Positions 22,030 to 33,500 of a stretch of 64,000 nucleotides of DNA are shown piece by piece; position 1 is the stretch's first letter; each line of letters begins with the position of its first letter. The DNA is from Chrysaora quinquecirrha (lineage: Eukaryota; Cnidaria; Scyphozoa; Semaeostomeae; Pelagiidae): positions 1,689,001 through 1,753,000 of the forward strand of contig JACTAT010000052.1 in the NCBI GenBank assembly GCA_014526335.1. Reading direction: 5' to 3'. Under the pieces are notes generated by a model. The model saw only the letters and a program-made list of their open reading frames with translations. It was not told the DNA's origin and searched no databases. A program made the translations under genes and the position numbers.

Positions 22030-23391
22030 TAGCGAATCATTGCTCCCGAGTGGTTATATTCAATGAAAATTGCACCCTATTGCAAGAAAAGCGCTTGTAT
22101 TGACTTGAAGTTAGTCTTTGGAGATAACATATTCACAATTCACATCATTCAATTCACGGCATTCACATCATCGATATAGTCAAAGTTGGTCTCTCTCTGT
22201 CTTTTGGCGCCATGACTGATGAAAATGGAGAGGTAACTCTAATAATAATTTCTTGTGCGTTTCTTATTAATAATTTAATGCATTTTAAAACAATTTTCTT
22301 TCGTTTTATTACCCAACTTACCCCAGTAGACCCTACAAGATATCGCAAAAAAGACTTAATCCTTTTATAGAAATGAAAAGCCATATATCGAAAGGCTTGA
22401 AGAAAATATTGTATATAAAATTAGACAAAAGGAGAAACATGTAAGTAATAATTCTTTTAGCAACATCATACATTCATCATACATTCATACATCATACATT
22501 TTGAATGCTGTTGGCAAGACCCAGCAAGACCCAAATTAAAACAAAAACTGATTTTAACCGACTTTTCTACTGACTGCCGGATCAAAGAGAACTTGGTAGA
22601 TAGCCCAACTACTGTCAGCTCACCTCATATTGCCAGACCCAAAGACGTTACTGAATTTGATTATAACACTTGAGAAAGGATCAAATATTGCTCTGGTAAG
22701 GCTCAAAGAAACTCTTCTACTACAAAGAAACAATCATAGCTATCCCTTGAAATTACGAGTGTTAATAATAAAATAGAATAAATTAGAAAATTGGACACTT
22801 TTAAATGGAACATAAAGAAATGGCCTGGTCCCAATATAAATGTAGCTTGTAAGCTAAATCTGTATGTGATGTATATTTAAAACAACCTTGTTATGTAGAA
22901 ATCGACCAAAAATAATATTAAAACAAACGGACAAAAATGCATCATAGGTATTGTAAAATTTCTTAAAATGGCTAATCTTAGAAAAGATTCCGTTTCAGTC
23001 CTAATTCATATTCTCTTTCAGGTATTTGAATGGTTAAATTGGACTATTTCTGTAAGAAAAGATGACGATTTAATAGAATGTTTGGCGGTTAGAGCATCTA
23101 CAATTAGAGATGAGTTCACAAATCTAACGAGCGAGGTAAATTTTTCTGTAGTATTACATGTACGTATATTACTAGCTATAAAATCAAGCCGTATTTCAAA
23201 GCTCAATGTTAACCTGCGAATCAAGGCAAAATTTGCAGTGAACGCTAAATCAACTCTTTGAGAATATTATACCGTATTATCTCAGTAGAAAGAGTCAGAT
23301 AAGAGGCAAAATAAGTGATTCGCGTGTAATACAGTGCATATGTCTCAGTTGTACAAAGTGTGCAGTGTCAGAGTTTTGTAAAAACACTTTT
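22030..23391 (+). pseudogene. Exon a-f family, copy B (exons a, b, c)
   Basis: A copy of about 10440-11815 with few differences. Exon a at 22219-22232, exon b at 22371-22440, exon c at 23022-23135, all with intact borders and open frames. It ends 15 bp into the motif preceding exon d (AAAACACTTTTG), where the tandem array begins. No exon d, e or f follows, so it is a truncated gene copy. Confidence 0.6.
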
Positions 23392-26238
23392 GGAAAATGG
23401 AGAGGTAACTCTAATAACAATTTCTTGTGCGTTTCTTATTAATAATTTAATGCATTTTAAAACAATTTTCTTTCGTTTTATTACCCAACTTACCCCAGTA
23501 GACCCTACAAGATATCGCAAAAAAGACTTAATCCTTTTATAGAAATGAAAAGCCATATATCAAAAGGCTAGAAGAAAGCATTGTATATAAAATAAGACAA
23601 AAGGAGAAACATGTAAGTAATAATTCTTTTAGCAACATCATACATTCATCATACATTCATACATCATACACTCCCCTTCCGAAAGTATCCGGACGATTGA
23701 ACAAAATGGCCGCCAAAAGCGTTCAAGGGGCCTAGCAGCAGAAATTTTTGCGGCAATTCACAGAAGCTCCTCGGCCTTCTCATGAATGAAATTGGGCATG
23801 AGAATGATCGCCATTTCACGGGCTTTTATCCTAAATGAGAACTAAAAGTTTATTTTATTGTTTTTATGAAAAAATTCAGGAAAACTTCGAAGCAGTAACT
23901 GCTCAAAAAAGGCAAAAAAATTTTCGGAGTTGCTTTCAAAAATAGTGATAAATATCAAGATGTTTCAGCACATGCATGATGAATTTGATATTTTTCAAAG
24001 CAGAAAAGGTTATATTTTATTGTTATGATAAAATTTTTTATGAAGAAATATTTTCCGTGAAAATTTCAAGGGGGTAAAACCTTTAGTATGACTCCCATTG
24101 AGCGACTTTAGAATCATGTTTTTAATACAGAAATTTGTTTGGCCATGTAATGGTGTTTGACATCGAAGATAAGCACAAAATTTCACAAAATCTCGAAAAC
24201 TAAATACTAAATACATCATACATTTTGAATGCTGTTGGCAAGACCCAGCAAGACCCAAATTAAAACAAAAACTGATTTTAACCGACTTTTCTACTGACTG
24301 CCGGATCAAAGAGAACTTGGTAGATAGCCCAACTACTGTCAGCTCACCTCATATTGCCAGACCCAAAGACGTTACTGAATTTGATTATAACACTTGAGAA
24401 AGGATCAAATATTGCTCTGGTAAGGCTCAAAGAAACTCTTCTACTACAAAGAAACAATCATAGCTATCCCTTGAAATTACGAGTGTTAATAATAAAATAG
24501 AATAAATTAGAAAATTGGACACTTTTAAATGGAACATAAAGAAATGGCCTGGTCCCAATATAAATGTAGCTTGTAAGCTAAATCTGTATGTGATGTATAT
24601 TTAAAACAACCTTGATATGTAGAAATCGACCAAAAATAATATTAAAACAAACGGACAAAAATGCATCATAGGTATTGTAAAATTTCTTAAAATGGCTAAT
24701 CTTAGAAAAGATTCCGTTTCAGTCCTAATTCATATTCTCTTTCAGATATTGGAATGGTTAAATTGGACTATTTCTGTGAGAAAAGATGACGAGTTGATAG
24801 AATGTTTGGCAGTTAGGGTCTCTACAATTAGAGATGAGTTTATAAATCTAACGAGCAAGGTACATTTTTCTGTAGTATTACATGTACGTATATTACTAGC
24901 TATAAAATCAAGCCGTATTTCAAAGCTCAATGTTAACCTGCGAATCAAGGCAAAATTTGCAGTGAACGCTTAATCAACTCTTTGAGAATATTATACCGTA
25001 TTATCTCAATAGAAAGAGTCAGATAAGAGGCAAAATAAGTGATTCGCGTGTAATACAGTGCATATGTCTCAGTTGTACAAAGTGTGCAGTGTCAGAGTTT
25101 TGTAAAAACACTTTTGGAAAATGGAGAGGTAACTCTAATAATAATTTCTTGTGCGTTTCTTATTAATAATTTAATGCATTTTAAAACAATTTTCTTTCGT
25201 TTTATTACCCAACTTACCCCAGTAGACCCTACAAGATATCGCAAAAAAGACTTAATCCTTTTATAGAAATGAAAAGCCATATATCAAAAGGCTAGAAGAA
25301 AGCATTGTATATAAAATAAGACAAAAGGAGAAACATGTAAGTAATAATTCTTTTAGCAACATCATACATTCATCATACATTCATACATCATACATTTTGA
25401 ATGCTGTTGGCAAGACCCAGCAAGACCCAAATTAAAACAAAAACTGATTTTAACCGACTTTTCTACTGACTGCCGGATCAAAGAGAACTTGGTAGATAGC
25501 CCAACTACTGTCAGCTCACCTCATATTGCCAGACCCAAAGACGTTACTGAATTTGATTATAACACTTGAGAAAGGATCAAATATTGCTCTGGTAAGGCTC
25601 AAAGAAACTCTTCTACTACAAAGAAACAATCATAGCTATCCCTTGAAATTACGAGTGTTAATAATAAAATAGAATAAATTAGAAAATTGGACACTTTTAA
25701 ATGGAACATAAAGAAATGGCCTGGTCCCAATATAAATGTAGCTTGTAAGCTAAATCTGTATGTGATGTATATTTAAAACAACCTTGATATGTAGAAATCG
25801 ACCAAAAATAATATTAAAACAAACGGACAAAAATGCATCATAGGTATTGTAAAATTTCTTAAAATGGCTAATCTTAGAAAAGATTCCGTTTCAGTCCTAA
25901 TTCATATTCTCTTTCAGATATTGGAATGGTTAAATTGGACTATTTCTGTGAGAAAAGATGACGAGTTGATAGAATGTTTGGCAGTTAGGGTCTCTACAAT
26001 TAGAGATGAGTTTATAAATCTAACGAGCAAGGTACATTTTTCTGTAGTATTACATGTACGTATATTACTAGCTATAAAATCAAGCCGTATTTCAAAGCTC
26101 AATGTTAACCTGCGAATCAAGGCAAAATTTGCAGTGAACGCTTAATCAACTCTTTGAGAATATTATACCGTATTATCTCAATAGAAAGAGTCAGATAAGA
26201 GGCAAAATAAGTGATTCGCGTGTAATACAGTGCATATG
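23392..26238 (+). repeat. 1172-bp tandem array of a partial gene unit (copies C and D)
   Basis: Two more units start inside exon a (GAAAATGGAGAG, no ATG) and carry exon b (23543-23612 in C) and exon c (24746-24859; 25918-26031). C and D are spaced 1172 bp apart; B to C is 1724 bp because copy C holds a 552-bp insertion. The junction CACTTTTG/GAAAATGGAG fuses the intron before exon d to the middle of exon a. With the alternative exon b acceptor (phase 0), the b+c pair would be a frame-preserving module. The array runs into the gap. Confidence 0.85.
23671..24210 (+). mobile_element. 540-bp insertion in tandem copy C
   Basis: Absent from copies B and D. The 12-bp sequence ATACATCATACA appears on both sides (23659-23670 and 24211-24222) where the empty copies have it once. 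It starts CTCCCCTTCCGAAAGTATCC and ends A-rich. The long duplication favours target-primed retroposition, though the start resembles some Tc1/mariner ends. No family assigned. Confidence 0.7.
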
Positions 26239-26738
26239 NNNNNNNNNNNNNNNNNNNNNNNNNNNNNNNNNNNNNNNNNNNNNNNNNNNNNNNNNNNNNN
26301 NNNNNNNNNNNNNNNNNNNNNNNNNNNNNNNNNNNNNNNNNNNNNNNNNNNNNNNNNNNNNNNNNNNNNNNNNNNNNNNNNNNNNNNNNNNNNNNNNNNN
26401 NNNNNNNNNNNNNNNNNNNNNNNNNNNNNNNNNNNNNNNNNNNNNNNNNNNNNNNNNNNNNNNNNNNNNNNNNNNNNNNNNNNNNNNNNNNNNNNNNNNN
26501 NNNNNNNNNNNNNNNNNNNNNNNNNNNNNNNNNNNNNNNNNNNNNNNNNNNNNNNNNNNNNNNNNNNNNNNNNNNNNNNNNNNNNNNNNNNNNNNNNNNN
26601 NNNNNNNNNNNNNNNNNNNNNNNNNNNNNNNNNNNNNNNNNNNNNNNNNNNNNNNNNNNNNNNNNNNNNNNNNNNNNNNNNNNNNNNNNNNNNNNNNNNN
26701 NNNNNNNNNNNNNNNNNNNNNNNNNNNNNNNNNNNNNN
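26239..26738. other. Assembly gap (500 N)
   Basis: Exactly 500 N, a placeholder length. It interrupts the 1172-bp tandem array, so the true number of units is unknown and the sequence after the gap may not be directly adjacent. Confidence 0.98.
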
Positions 26739-27230
26739 TTGGAGCAAAAGAGCAACCACAGAGTTTTCTCGACCAAGCGCATCGCTGCAAGCTAAGCTGT
26801 GCTCACCAGCTGTGGTCAGCAGCTACTGTTCGTTAAATGCCTAACGCCATCCTGGGTCAGGTGTAACTCTTGATTATACACCACTTGATTTAACCACAGC
26901 TCTAGATTAAACATTTGCTAGCAATTAAGTGCTGCTCTTGTGTTTCTCTATTAAATCCTTGTTATCAATGCTAATTGATCACTGATTAAACAACGCTCTG
27001 AGTTAAGTATCGCCAGTGATTCTTTGGCTTAAAGACTGACGTCTGATGTCAATTAAGTGCCACTCACTTGAGTACAATTTGGCACTTAAGCACTACAATT
27101 TGAGTCCGTCTCGCTCGTACGAAGCAACGCTCACACTTGTGTTTTGCTTCAATTAAGGTCTGGTCGTCATTAAGCAAGGTAGGTCAAAAGTAGATGAACT
27201 AACGCTGCTTTGATCTAGTTGTTATGCTAC
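26739..27230. other. Degenerate repetitive intergenic sequence
   Basis: Short words such as ATTAAGTGC, TTAAGCACT and TTAAACAACGCTC recur every few tens of bases, which suggests an old diverged minisatellite or repeat. No exon seen. Confidence 0.35.
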
Positions 27231-27326
27231 TGGGGCTTCGGCGCTTAAACCCCGACCTTGCTAAGCTCCTGACACCACGAGTTGCTGATGATGGATAAGA
27301 CCATGCCACCATAGCACCTTCACTAC
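27231..27326 (-). repeat. tRNA-derived SINE, family 1, partial copy
   Basis: On the minus strand it reads ATGGTGGCATGGTCTTATCC, then CTCGTGGTGTCAGGAGCTTAG and GGGGTTTAAGCGCC, matching the tRNA-like half of 683-859 and 35291-35450. The 3' half is missing. Confidence 0.65.
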
Positions 27327-27587
27327 TACTCTCCATTAGGTGCTGCGCTTGATTTACGCAGTTATGGATTGTCTTATATATTACTTAGTGAACCTTTAGC
27401 GTAACTTCAAATTGTAAAATTCGACAAAATTTAAACAGAATGAAACAGTATTCAAAAACATCAGACTCTAATCTATGCATAATGAAATCATCTCAAATAC
27501 CACACAATCTATAGAAAGTAATATTCAGCTAAGCATAAGAGAATGCTTTTATTAATAGAACAATTTGAAAACAATGTCTAAACTCCG

Positions 27588-29710
27588 TTACTCTTTCTTT
27601 TCTTCTTCGCCAGAGCCAGCATCAAGCTCAGGAGTCTTCTCTTCTCTGTGTGCAGGAAATTGCTCCCAAGGAGTTCTGAAGTCGAATTTTCTAAATTCCT
27701 GAGCAAGCTCAATAGGTTCTTGGACAATTCGTTTCAATTCATCATCATATCTTAGCTAAAAACAGATAAATCCACGATTTCAGAACACATTGCTGAATGG
27801 ACCTACTGCAAGTGCACACTACTGGCATTATACAATGATCGAATCTTTTTAAAAAGACAACTTACTTCTGTGTAGCCAGAGAGAGGAAAGTCTCTTCTTT
27901 GAGGATGTCCCTCAAATCCATAATCTGTCAATATTCTTCGAAGATCAGGATGATTTGCAAAGAAGATTCCATACATGTCCCAGACCTGACAGAGAATTAG
28001 CAAATTTTTGAGTTTCCAGATCAACACAATGAGAAATACACACAGTAAAGATTCAAGCTAGTTTTGTAAGTAAGAGTTTATACCTCTCGTTCGACCCAGT
28101 TTGCAGAGCTGAATAATGGTGTAGCAGAATCTAATGGAGTCAGTTCGTCTGTGTATGTTTTCACTCTTATTCTTGAGTTGTATCTAATTGACAGGAGATT
28201 GTAAACAACCTGTAGAGAGATGAGAGAGGATTTATTTGTAATATCATGTGCCATCACCATTGCCATCATCATCATCATGATCATCATCAGCATCATCATA
28301 ATTAATCAGCATCATCATCCATCACAGACATCAATCACAGACATCATGATAAACCATCATCATCATCACCATCAACATCATCATCATCATTATGATCATA
28401 GTGATCATGATTATGCAGATCATCAGCATCATCAGCAGCAAAAGCATCATCATCATCATGATCATCATCAAGCATCATGATTAATCATCACTATTCATCA
28501 CAGTCATCATGATCAATCATGATCATCAGAGTAATCATTATGATCATCACCACCATCATCAACATCATCATTACAATCATCAGATATATCTGGAATCCAT
28601 GATTCAATATGTCACATCTGTTTGACCTTTGTCTAGTACTGCAGACAATCATAGAAGTCTTAGAAACAAAATTTCTGCACAGAAAACACAAACCAATGAT
28701 TAAAGTATTGCATTTACCTCAAATCTGTATGGTCTAGTTGGAACATCAACTGCGGTGATATCCATAAGCTGTTTAAATTGGGCATTAGTATGATCTCTGA
28801 GAAATTCTAAGATGGGCAAGACACCTTCAGGGGCAATTAGAATCTCTAGTTCATCACCGTGAACAACTTGTGCATCTTGGACAAATTTTGGCATGGATTG
28901 AGAAACATATTGTCCAAATTCCAAAAGTCGGGTGTGGTTTGGATTAGCTGGAAGAAAGAAATCAAATATGTTCATGCGATTCACTTTCTATATAATACTG
29001 CATTATTAAACCTAGAATTTGAAAAATAGTAAAGGTTTATTCCAGACAGGATTCTTCGTATTCACAGAGAAGATTTTCTTCGTGCAATTTTTGGGAAAAC
29101 AATAGATCCTATTGTTCTTCTATTGTTTTCATCCCCACACTTCTCCACGCAATCTGTAGAAAATCCAGTCTAGGGTTAATTGTTATATTGTGTTCGAAAT
29201 ATAGCTGTTCCAAACAGTAATGGCGCAGTCTGATTGGTTCTTCATTTGTTTGTAAAAGCCATACTGATGCCTATGACGTCACGCTTACTGTCGCTGCGAG
29301 GGCGGCACCCCATATATCCGGTCCCTACCAACGTTCGCTCTGATTGTCCTTTCCTTCTATGGCATACCATGTTTACTGATTGCCAATATTTCGACCTTTC
29401 TTGATATAGAAAAAATAGCCAGCAGCATAAAGTTTGTTTATACCTTGAGTAGAAACTGCATTGCTACATAATCTGACTGCTGCAGGAGACTTTTGGATCA
29501 GGCATGCAAGAAGGCATCTCGCCTGTCTGGTTGTTGTTTGAGCTCCTGTTGATTTAAAATGGATTGGATTAGTTCATATTTTATTTTAAAAGATGATACA
29601 GCAAAGAAAGGCAAAAAATATCTCCACATACCATTCCTGAAAGAAGTGGAGCTAACACAGCCAACTGATGAAGCTCGGACCCCTCTAAAAAGTCGGTTTG
29701 CTAGCGCCAT
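27588..29710 (-). CDS. NDUFS3: NADH dehydrogenase iron-sulfur protein 3, mitochondrial (complex I 30-kDa subunit)
   Basis: Core subunit of the complex I peripheral arm, matrix side of the inner mitochondrial membrane. Six exons: 29710-29632, 29545-29444, 28947-28718, 28209-28084, 27985-27866, 27755-27588. They sum to 825 bp (274 residues plus TAA) with consistent phases. Exons 1-2 encode an Arg-rich, acid-poor mitochondrial presequence ([17 protein letters not shown]). Exon 3 carries [10 protein letters not shown] and [13 protein letters not shown]. Exon 4 carries [16 protein letters not shown]. The family signature [20 protein letters not shown] spans exons 4-5, followed by [12 protein letters not shown], and the last exon has [15 protein letters not shown]. 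Length and order match animal NDUFS3. It is transcribed away from WDR59. Intron 3 holds a CAT/ATC microsatellite. Confidence 0.97.
28246..28582. repeat. CAT/ATC trinucleotide microsatellite
   Basis: About 340 bp of interrupted (CAT)n with ATGATCATG-type variants, inside the NDUFS3 intron between exons 3 and 4. It creates a spurious poly-His frame on the plus strand and poly-Met on the minus strand. Confidence 0.95.
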
Positions 29711-30525
29711 CTTGCAGAGTCTGTGGACCGGGAAGCCTTGTTTTCATGCAACCTCGTTTAGATCATTCATGGCGGATGAACTGCCTGAAAGCTGGATGAT
29801 GGAATGCTGTTGAAGAAGCGGGAGATTTTTGCAGATCTGAGGATAAAACGTGAAGAAATGGAGAAGCACAGGCATCTAAAAGATTCTTCAAGAATTTTTT
29901 CAGAATGCAATGTAATTTGCTTTGTTCCTTTCAGTTAGATTTCAACTCAACACTGATGACTGACTGACTGGCCACCAAATCCAAGTCTATTGTATTGTAG
30001 ATTTAAAGTAGATAGAAAGACTAAGACCAAAATAAAGCAAAGCTTGTTCATGGGTTCAAATGTCAGATCAGATCAAGCGTCTGAAGGTCTTCTCTTTCTT
30101 GCCTGGCTTGCATGGCGCTGCCTCTGACCTGAATGAGTATTCAATTTAGCTTTGGAGTGCTGTTTTGGGAAAGCAATAGAAAACAATGCCTCTATTGTTT
30201 AGAGAACAATACCCTTTGTTGCACAGTTGGCAAAAATTCTAATCTGGCATGCAATCCACAAAAAATCCTGTTTTGGAAACCCTTTGAGACTAATGTTCAT
30301 TTTAAGAACCATCCTCCCGTTTCGATATAAATAAATCTTACCTTCCCTTCACAAATAATGAAAATTGACAAATTTGTTAATGTATGTAACAAGTTTGGGG
30401 AGATATCTCAGATATATTCAATTGAGTTGGCCATAATGTGATTGTAATTCAAACCTGATGCCTCTTGAGCAAGATACCTTGACCACTTTGCTTGGTTTTC
30501 ATTAAATTTTTCTATTTTCTTCCAG
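29711..30525. promoter_or_regulatory. Divergent NDUFS3 / WDR59 intergenic region
   Basis: NDUFS3 starts at 29710 (minus) and the first confident WDR59 exon at 30526 (plus), so promoters for both, and the missing WDR59 first exon, should lie here. No TATA box is obvious. A short open frame after 29790 (KREIFADLRIKREEMEKHRH) is Lys/Glu-rich but does not match the WDR59 N-terminus and has only a weak donor. Confidence 0.45.
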
Positions 30526-33500
30526 GCAAGTTGTATGGGTGTAAATTCAGAAGGAACTAAAGCTATCTTAGCTGGGTAAGTGAACATCTATCAAAATAAG
30601 ACATTGATGACACATTGATGAATCAAATTTGTACTTATTTTCACTTTTTGTTTTCTAGTCGAAGAGGTTTCCTGTTGGTTGATCTTGAAGATTCTACTCA
30701 TCCATACAAAAGAACTGTTCATAATCATAAATGGGAGCCAAGTGTATTGGAATGGAACCCATCAAATTATAGCAGTGATCTTTTTGCAATGGTGGTAAGT
30801 TGTCGTTATCTACAAAAATGTAAAGCATGGCACTATGCAATTTCTTAATAACAAAAGCTGTGGTATTACTACACAATTCATTATATACCCAGAAAGCTGA
30901 AGAACTAAGAAATAATGATTTTCTTTCATACAGTTAAATCAGAAAGTTGAAATCTGGAGCAGCAAAGATCTCAACAGTTCTCCAAGAATGGTACTTGGAA
31001 GGCATACACGGGTTGTGAGGTAATATGTGAACAATGAACTAGATACCTCATTAATTAATGTCTGTATAGCAAAGTAGATACAATAAAAAGATTGGTTGAA
31101 GACATATACATCTGTACTGTTAAAAAATCTTACTGTGTAGTGCTAATGTCTTTATTTCTATTTAGAATGTTTCTCTCTCATAGTGATCTTAATTGGAAGA
31201 CTTCATTGACAGAAAGCTCTTCTCAGATGCTGCTGACTTGCTCAATGGACACATCCATCTATTTATGGGACTTAAGGTAAACTAATTAAAATATATTAAT
31301 TTCAAATTTGTATCTTTCATAGTATAATAGTATTATATTCAGGGTTCATTCTTTTGGGACTTTTGTGTCTTCTGAATTCTGAAAAGTAGAACTAAGAGTC
31401 TTTTGATTCAAGATGCCAAAAGCACACTTCCTTGAAGAGACTAAAGAGTGGTTTGGAAACAGTTTCTCTTCAAAGTTTGCAAAATCTTCCAGCTCTTGAG
31501 TCAAGAGAGTTTAGAGCCTCTAAATTCTCTGATTTCCTGAACATGCTTTTGATCTTTTCAAAGTCGAAGTCTCCAGAAAAAGATACAGGAAAAGGTCCCA
31601 AAATGACGCATCTTTAATTAAGAAATTTGTTGTGTTTCTATTTATATTTTTGTGCTTCATAGAGAACACAGACGTCCAATGCAAACATTTACAACAGTCG
31701 GTAAGTCTCTCTTTACAACATCTTAACCCTCATCATCATCATCATTATCATCATCAGCTAATCATGCAGCTCCAAATCCATTTCCAAGTATTCCTTAGCA
31801 ATTTGCATCCAGATGACACCACATTTCTCTTCTATATCACCCCTCCGTCTTTTCTTTGGTCTTCTTACTCTTGGCCGCCATTCCGATATTTTCTTAGCTT
31901 ACTTTGTGTCTTTCATTCTAGATATGTTGTGCTCACTATCACTTGCCCTATTTATTATGTATTTCATGCCAGTTCTCTTCCGTATTTCCTTATTCCTTAG
32001 TATACCCTTTTTGCGATATTCTATATCGCTCTTTCCCTTCTTCCCCTGGCGATTGCTTATTTCTTCTCATGATTTTTCGTTTTGAAGATCTTAATATCCA
32101 TTAAAAATTCAGTACAACGTCAGCTGCATCTTATAAATGTTTTAAAAAAAACTTTTGACGAAATTTCAACGGGTAAATGTTTCTCAAAAGATCTTGTTTG
32201 CATTTTAACATCTCTTGCATCTTTAGAGAAGTTATCTGCCCTCCTTGCGTTTGAAGGGCAATTACTGACTCCACTAATAAATGAATGATCAAGCTGGTTT
32301 CTTAACTCTATACATCTTCTTCTTTTTCTGACATCGTGGTATCAAATGCTTGACACAAATACACAAAATCGGGTCTATAACTGTCTTAGTACAGAAGAAT
32401 ATCAGCAGAATTTGATGCATAATTGTTTTTTGGCATTTCGTTTCATTCATTGCTTCAAGAGTTTCTTGAATATCCAAATCATCACTGACCAAGTATAATG
32501 TCAGCATGACTGGATAACTGCATATGAAAAATGTGACAAAGAGGCCAAAACTCATTCCTAGATTATTCTGCTTTTTCATCATCTGTATCCTCAATTTCAT
32601 ATCAATGATCATTCCTCTGCCAAGCGATCGTATATTACGCTGTTTAATCAATTGCTGATTCCTGTAATGTACTTTGTAGCACATTCTCACATAGGCTAAC
32701 AAAAGCATTATCGATGTCAACATAAAAACAACCGGATTGATTTTTAATATAACTATATCCATGTCTTGATATATATCAGTTATTCCGACTGTAACTGCCA
32801 GCGCGAAACATCCTGTCCACATTAACAACACTGATATAACAGTCTTTCTCAATCCTTCATCACCCTCCTTATTCGAAAACACGGCTCTCCCTTCTTCAAT
32901 TGCAATTAAAATGATGTTTAACATACTGCAATAAATACCAAATTGTGTAGTGGTGATAATAACATGCCTGTTCGTTATGCTGCTTAATGCCATCGGGATT
33001 GCCAAATGCAGTGATCACTATGATGCCTAAGACTATATCACTGATAGCAAAACTTGCAGAAATTATCTTCGAAGGTCGCCATCTTCTTGTCCTTAACTGT
33101 AATATCACCTGAACAGTGTTTAGAATGATTCCAACACTACACAAAGATATTACTGGAGTGTAACACGGGTTCAGAGTCATATTGCTGCTATCTCTCACTA
33201 TCTCTTCTCATCTTTTCATTTGTGAGTCTTGATCGGAACATCTTCGTTGTATTTTCTTTTCTAGTACCTTTGAAATCATCACATATTTACAGATCCGCCC
33301 ACCTAACATCAAACTTTCTTAAATTTATTACTATTTTGCAGTGAAAGTTGAAATAAACACGATTTAGAGTACGAAAAACTTTTGCTAAACTTCCCAGTAC
33401 GTGTTCATCAATTATGCATATTTTGCTGGTGATTGCAGTCCACAAAACCAAAGTTTCTAGGTTTGAATGGTCCTAAAATCCGTTTTGATTAAGTTAAATG

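Noticed and set aside
26117..26844. Long open frames of about 200 codons
   Set aside because: They are open only because they cross 500 N.
28220..28480. Open frame rich in His and Met on either strand
   Set aside because: It is the translation of the CAT/ATC microsatellite in the NDUFS3 intron.
29559..29813. Plus-strand frame of 84 residues
   Set aside because: It is the shadow of NDUFS3 exon 1 and its first intron on the other strand.
29816..29911. Lys/Glu-rich segment as WDR59 first exon
   Set aside because: Does not match the conserved WDR59 N-terminus, and no donor gives the phase 0 junction to 30526.
31632..32085. Overlapping hydrophobic plus-strand frames
   Set aside because: T-rich intron sequence of WDR59; Phe/Ser-rich by composition, competing frames.
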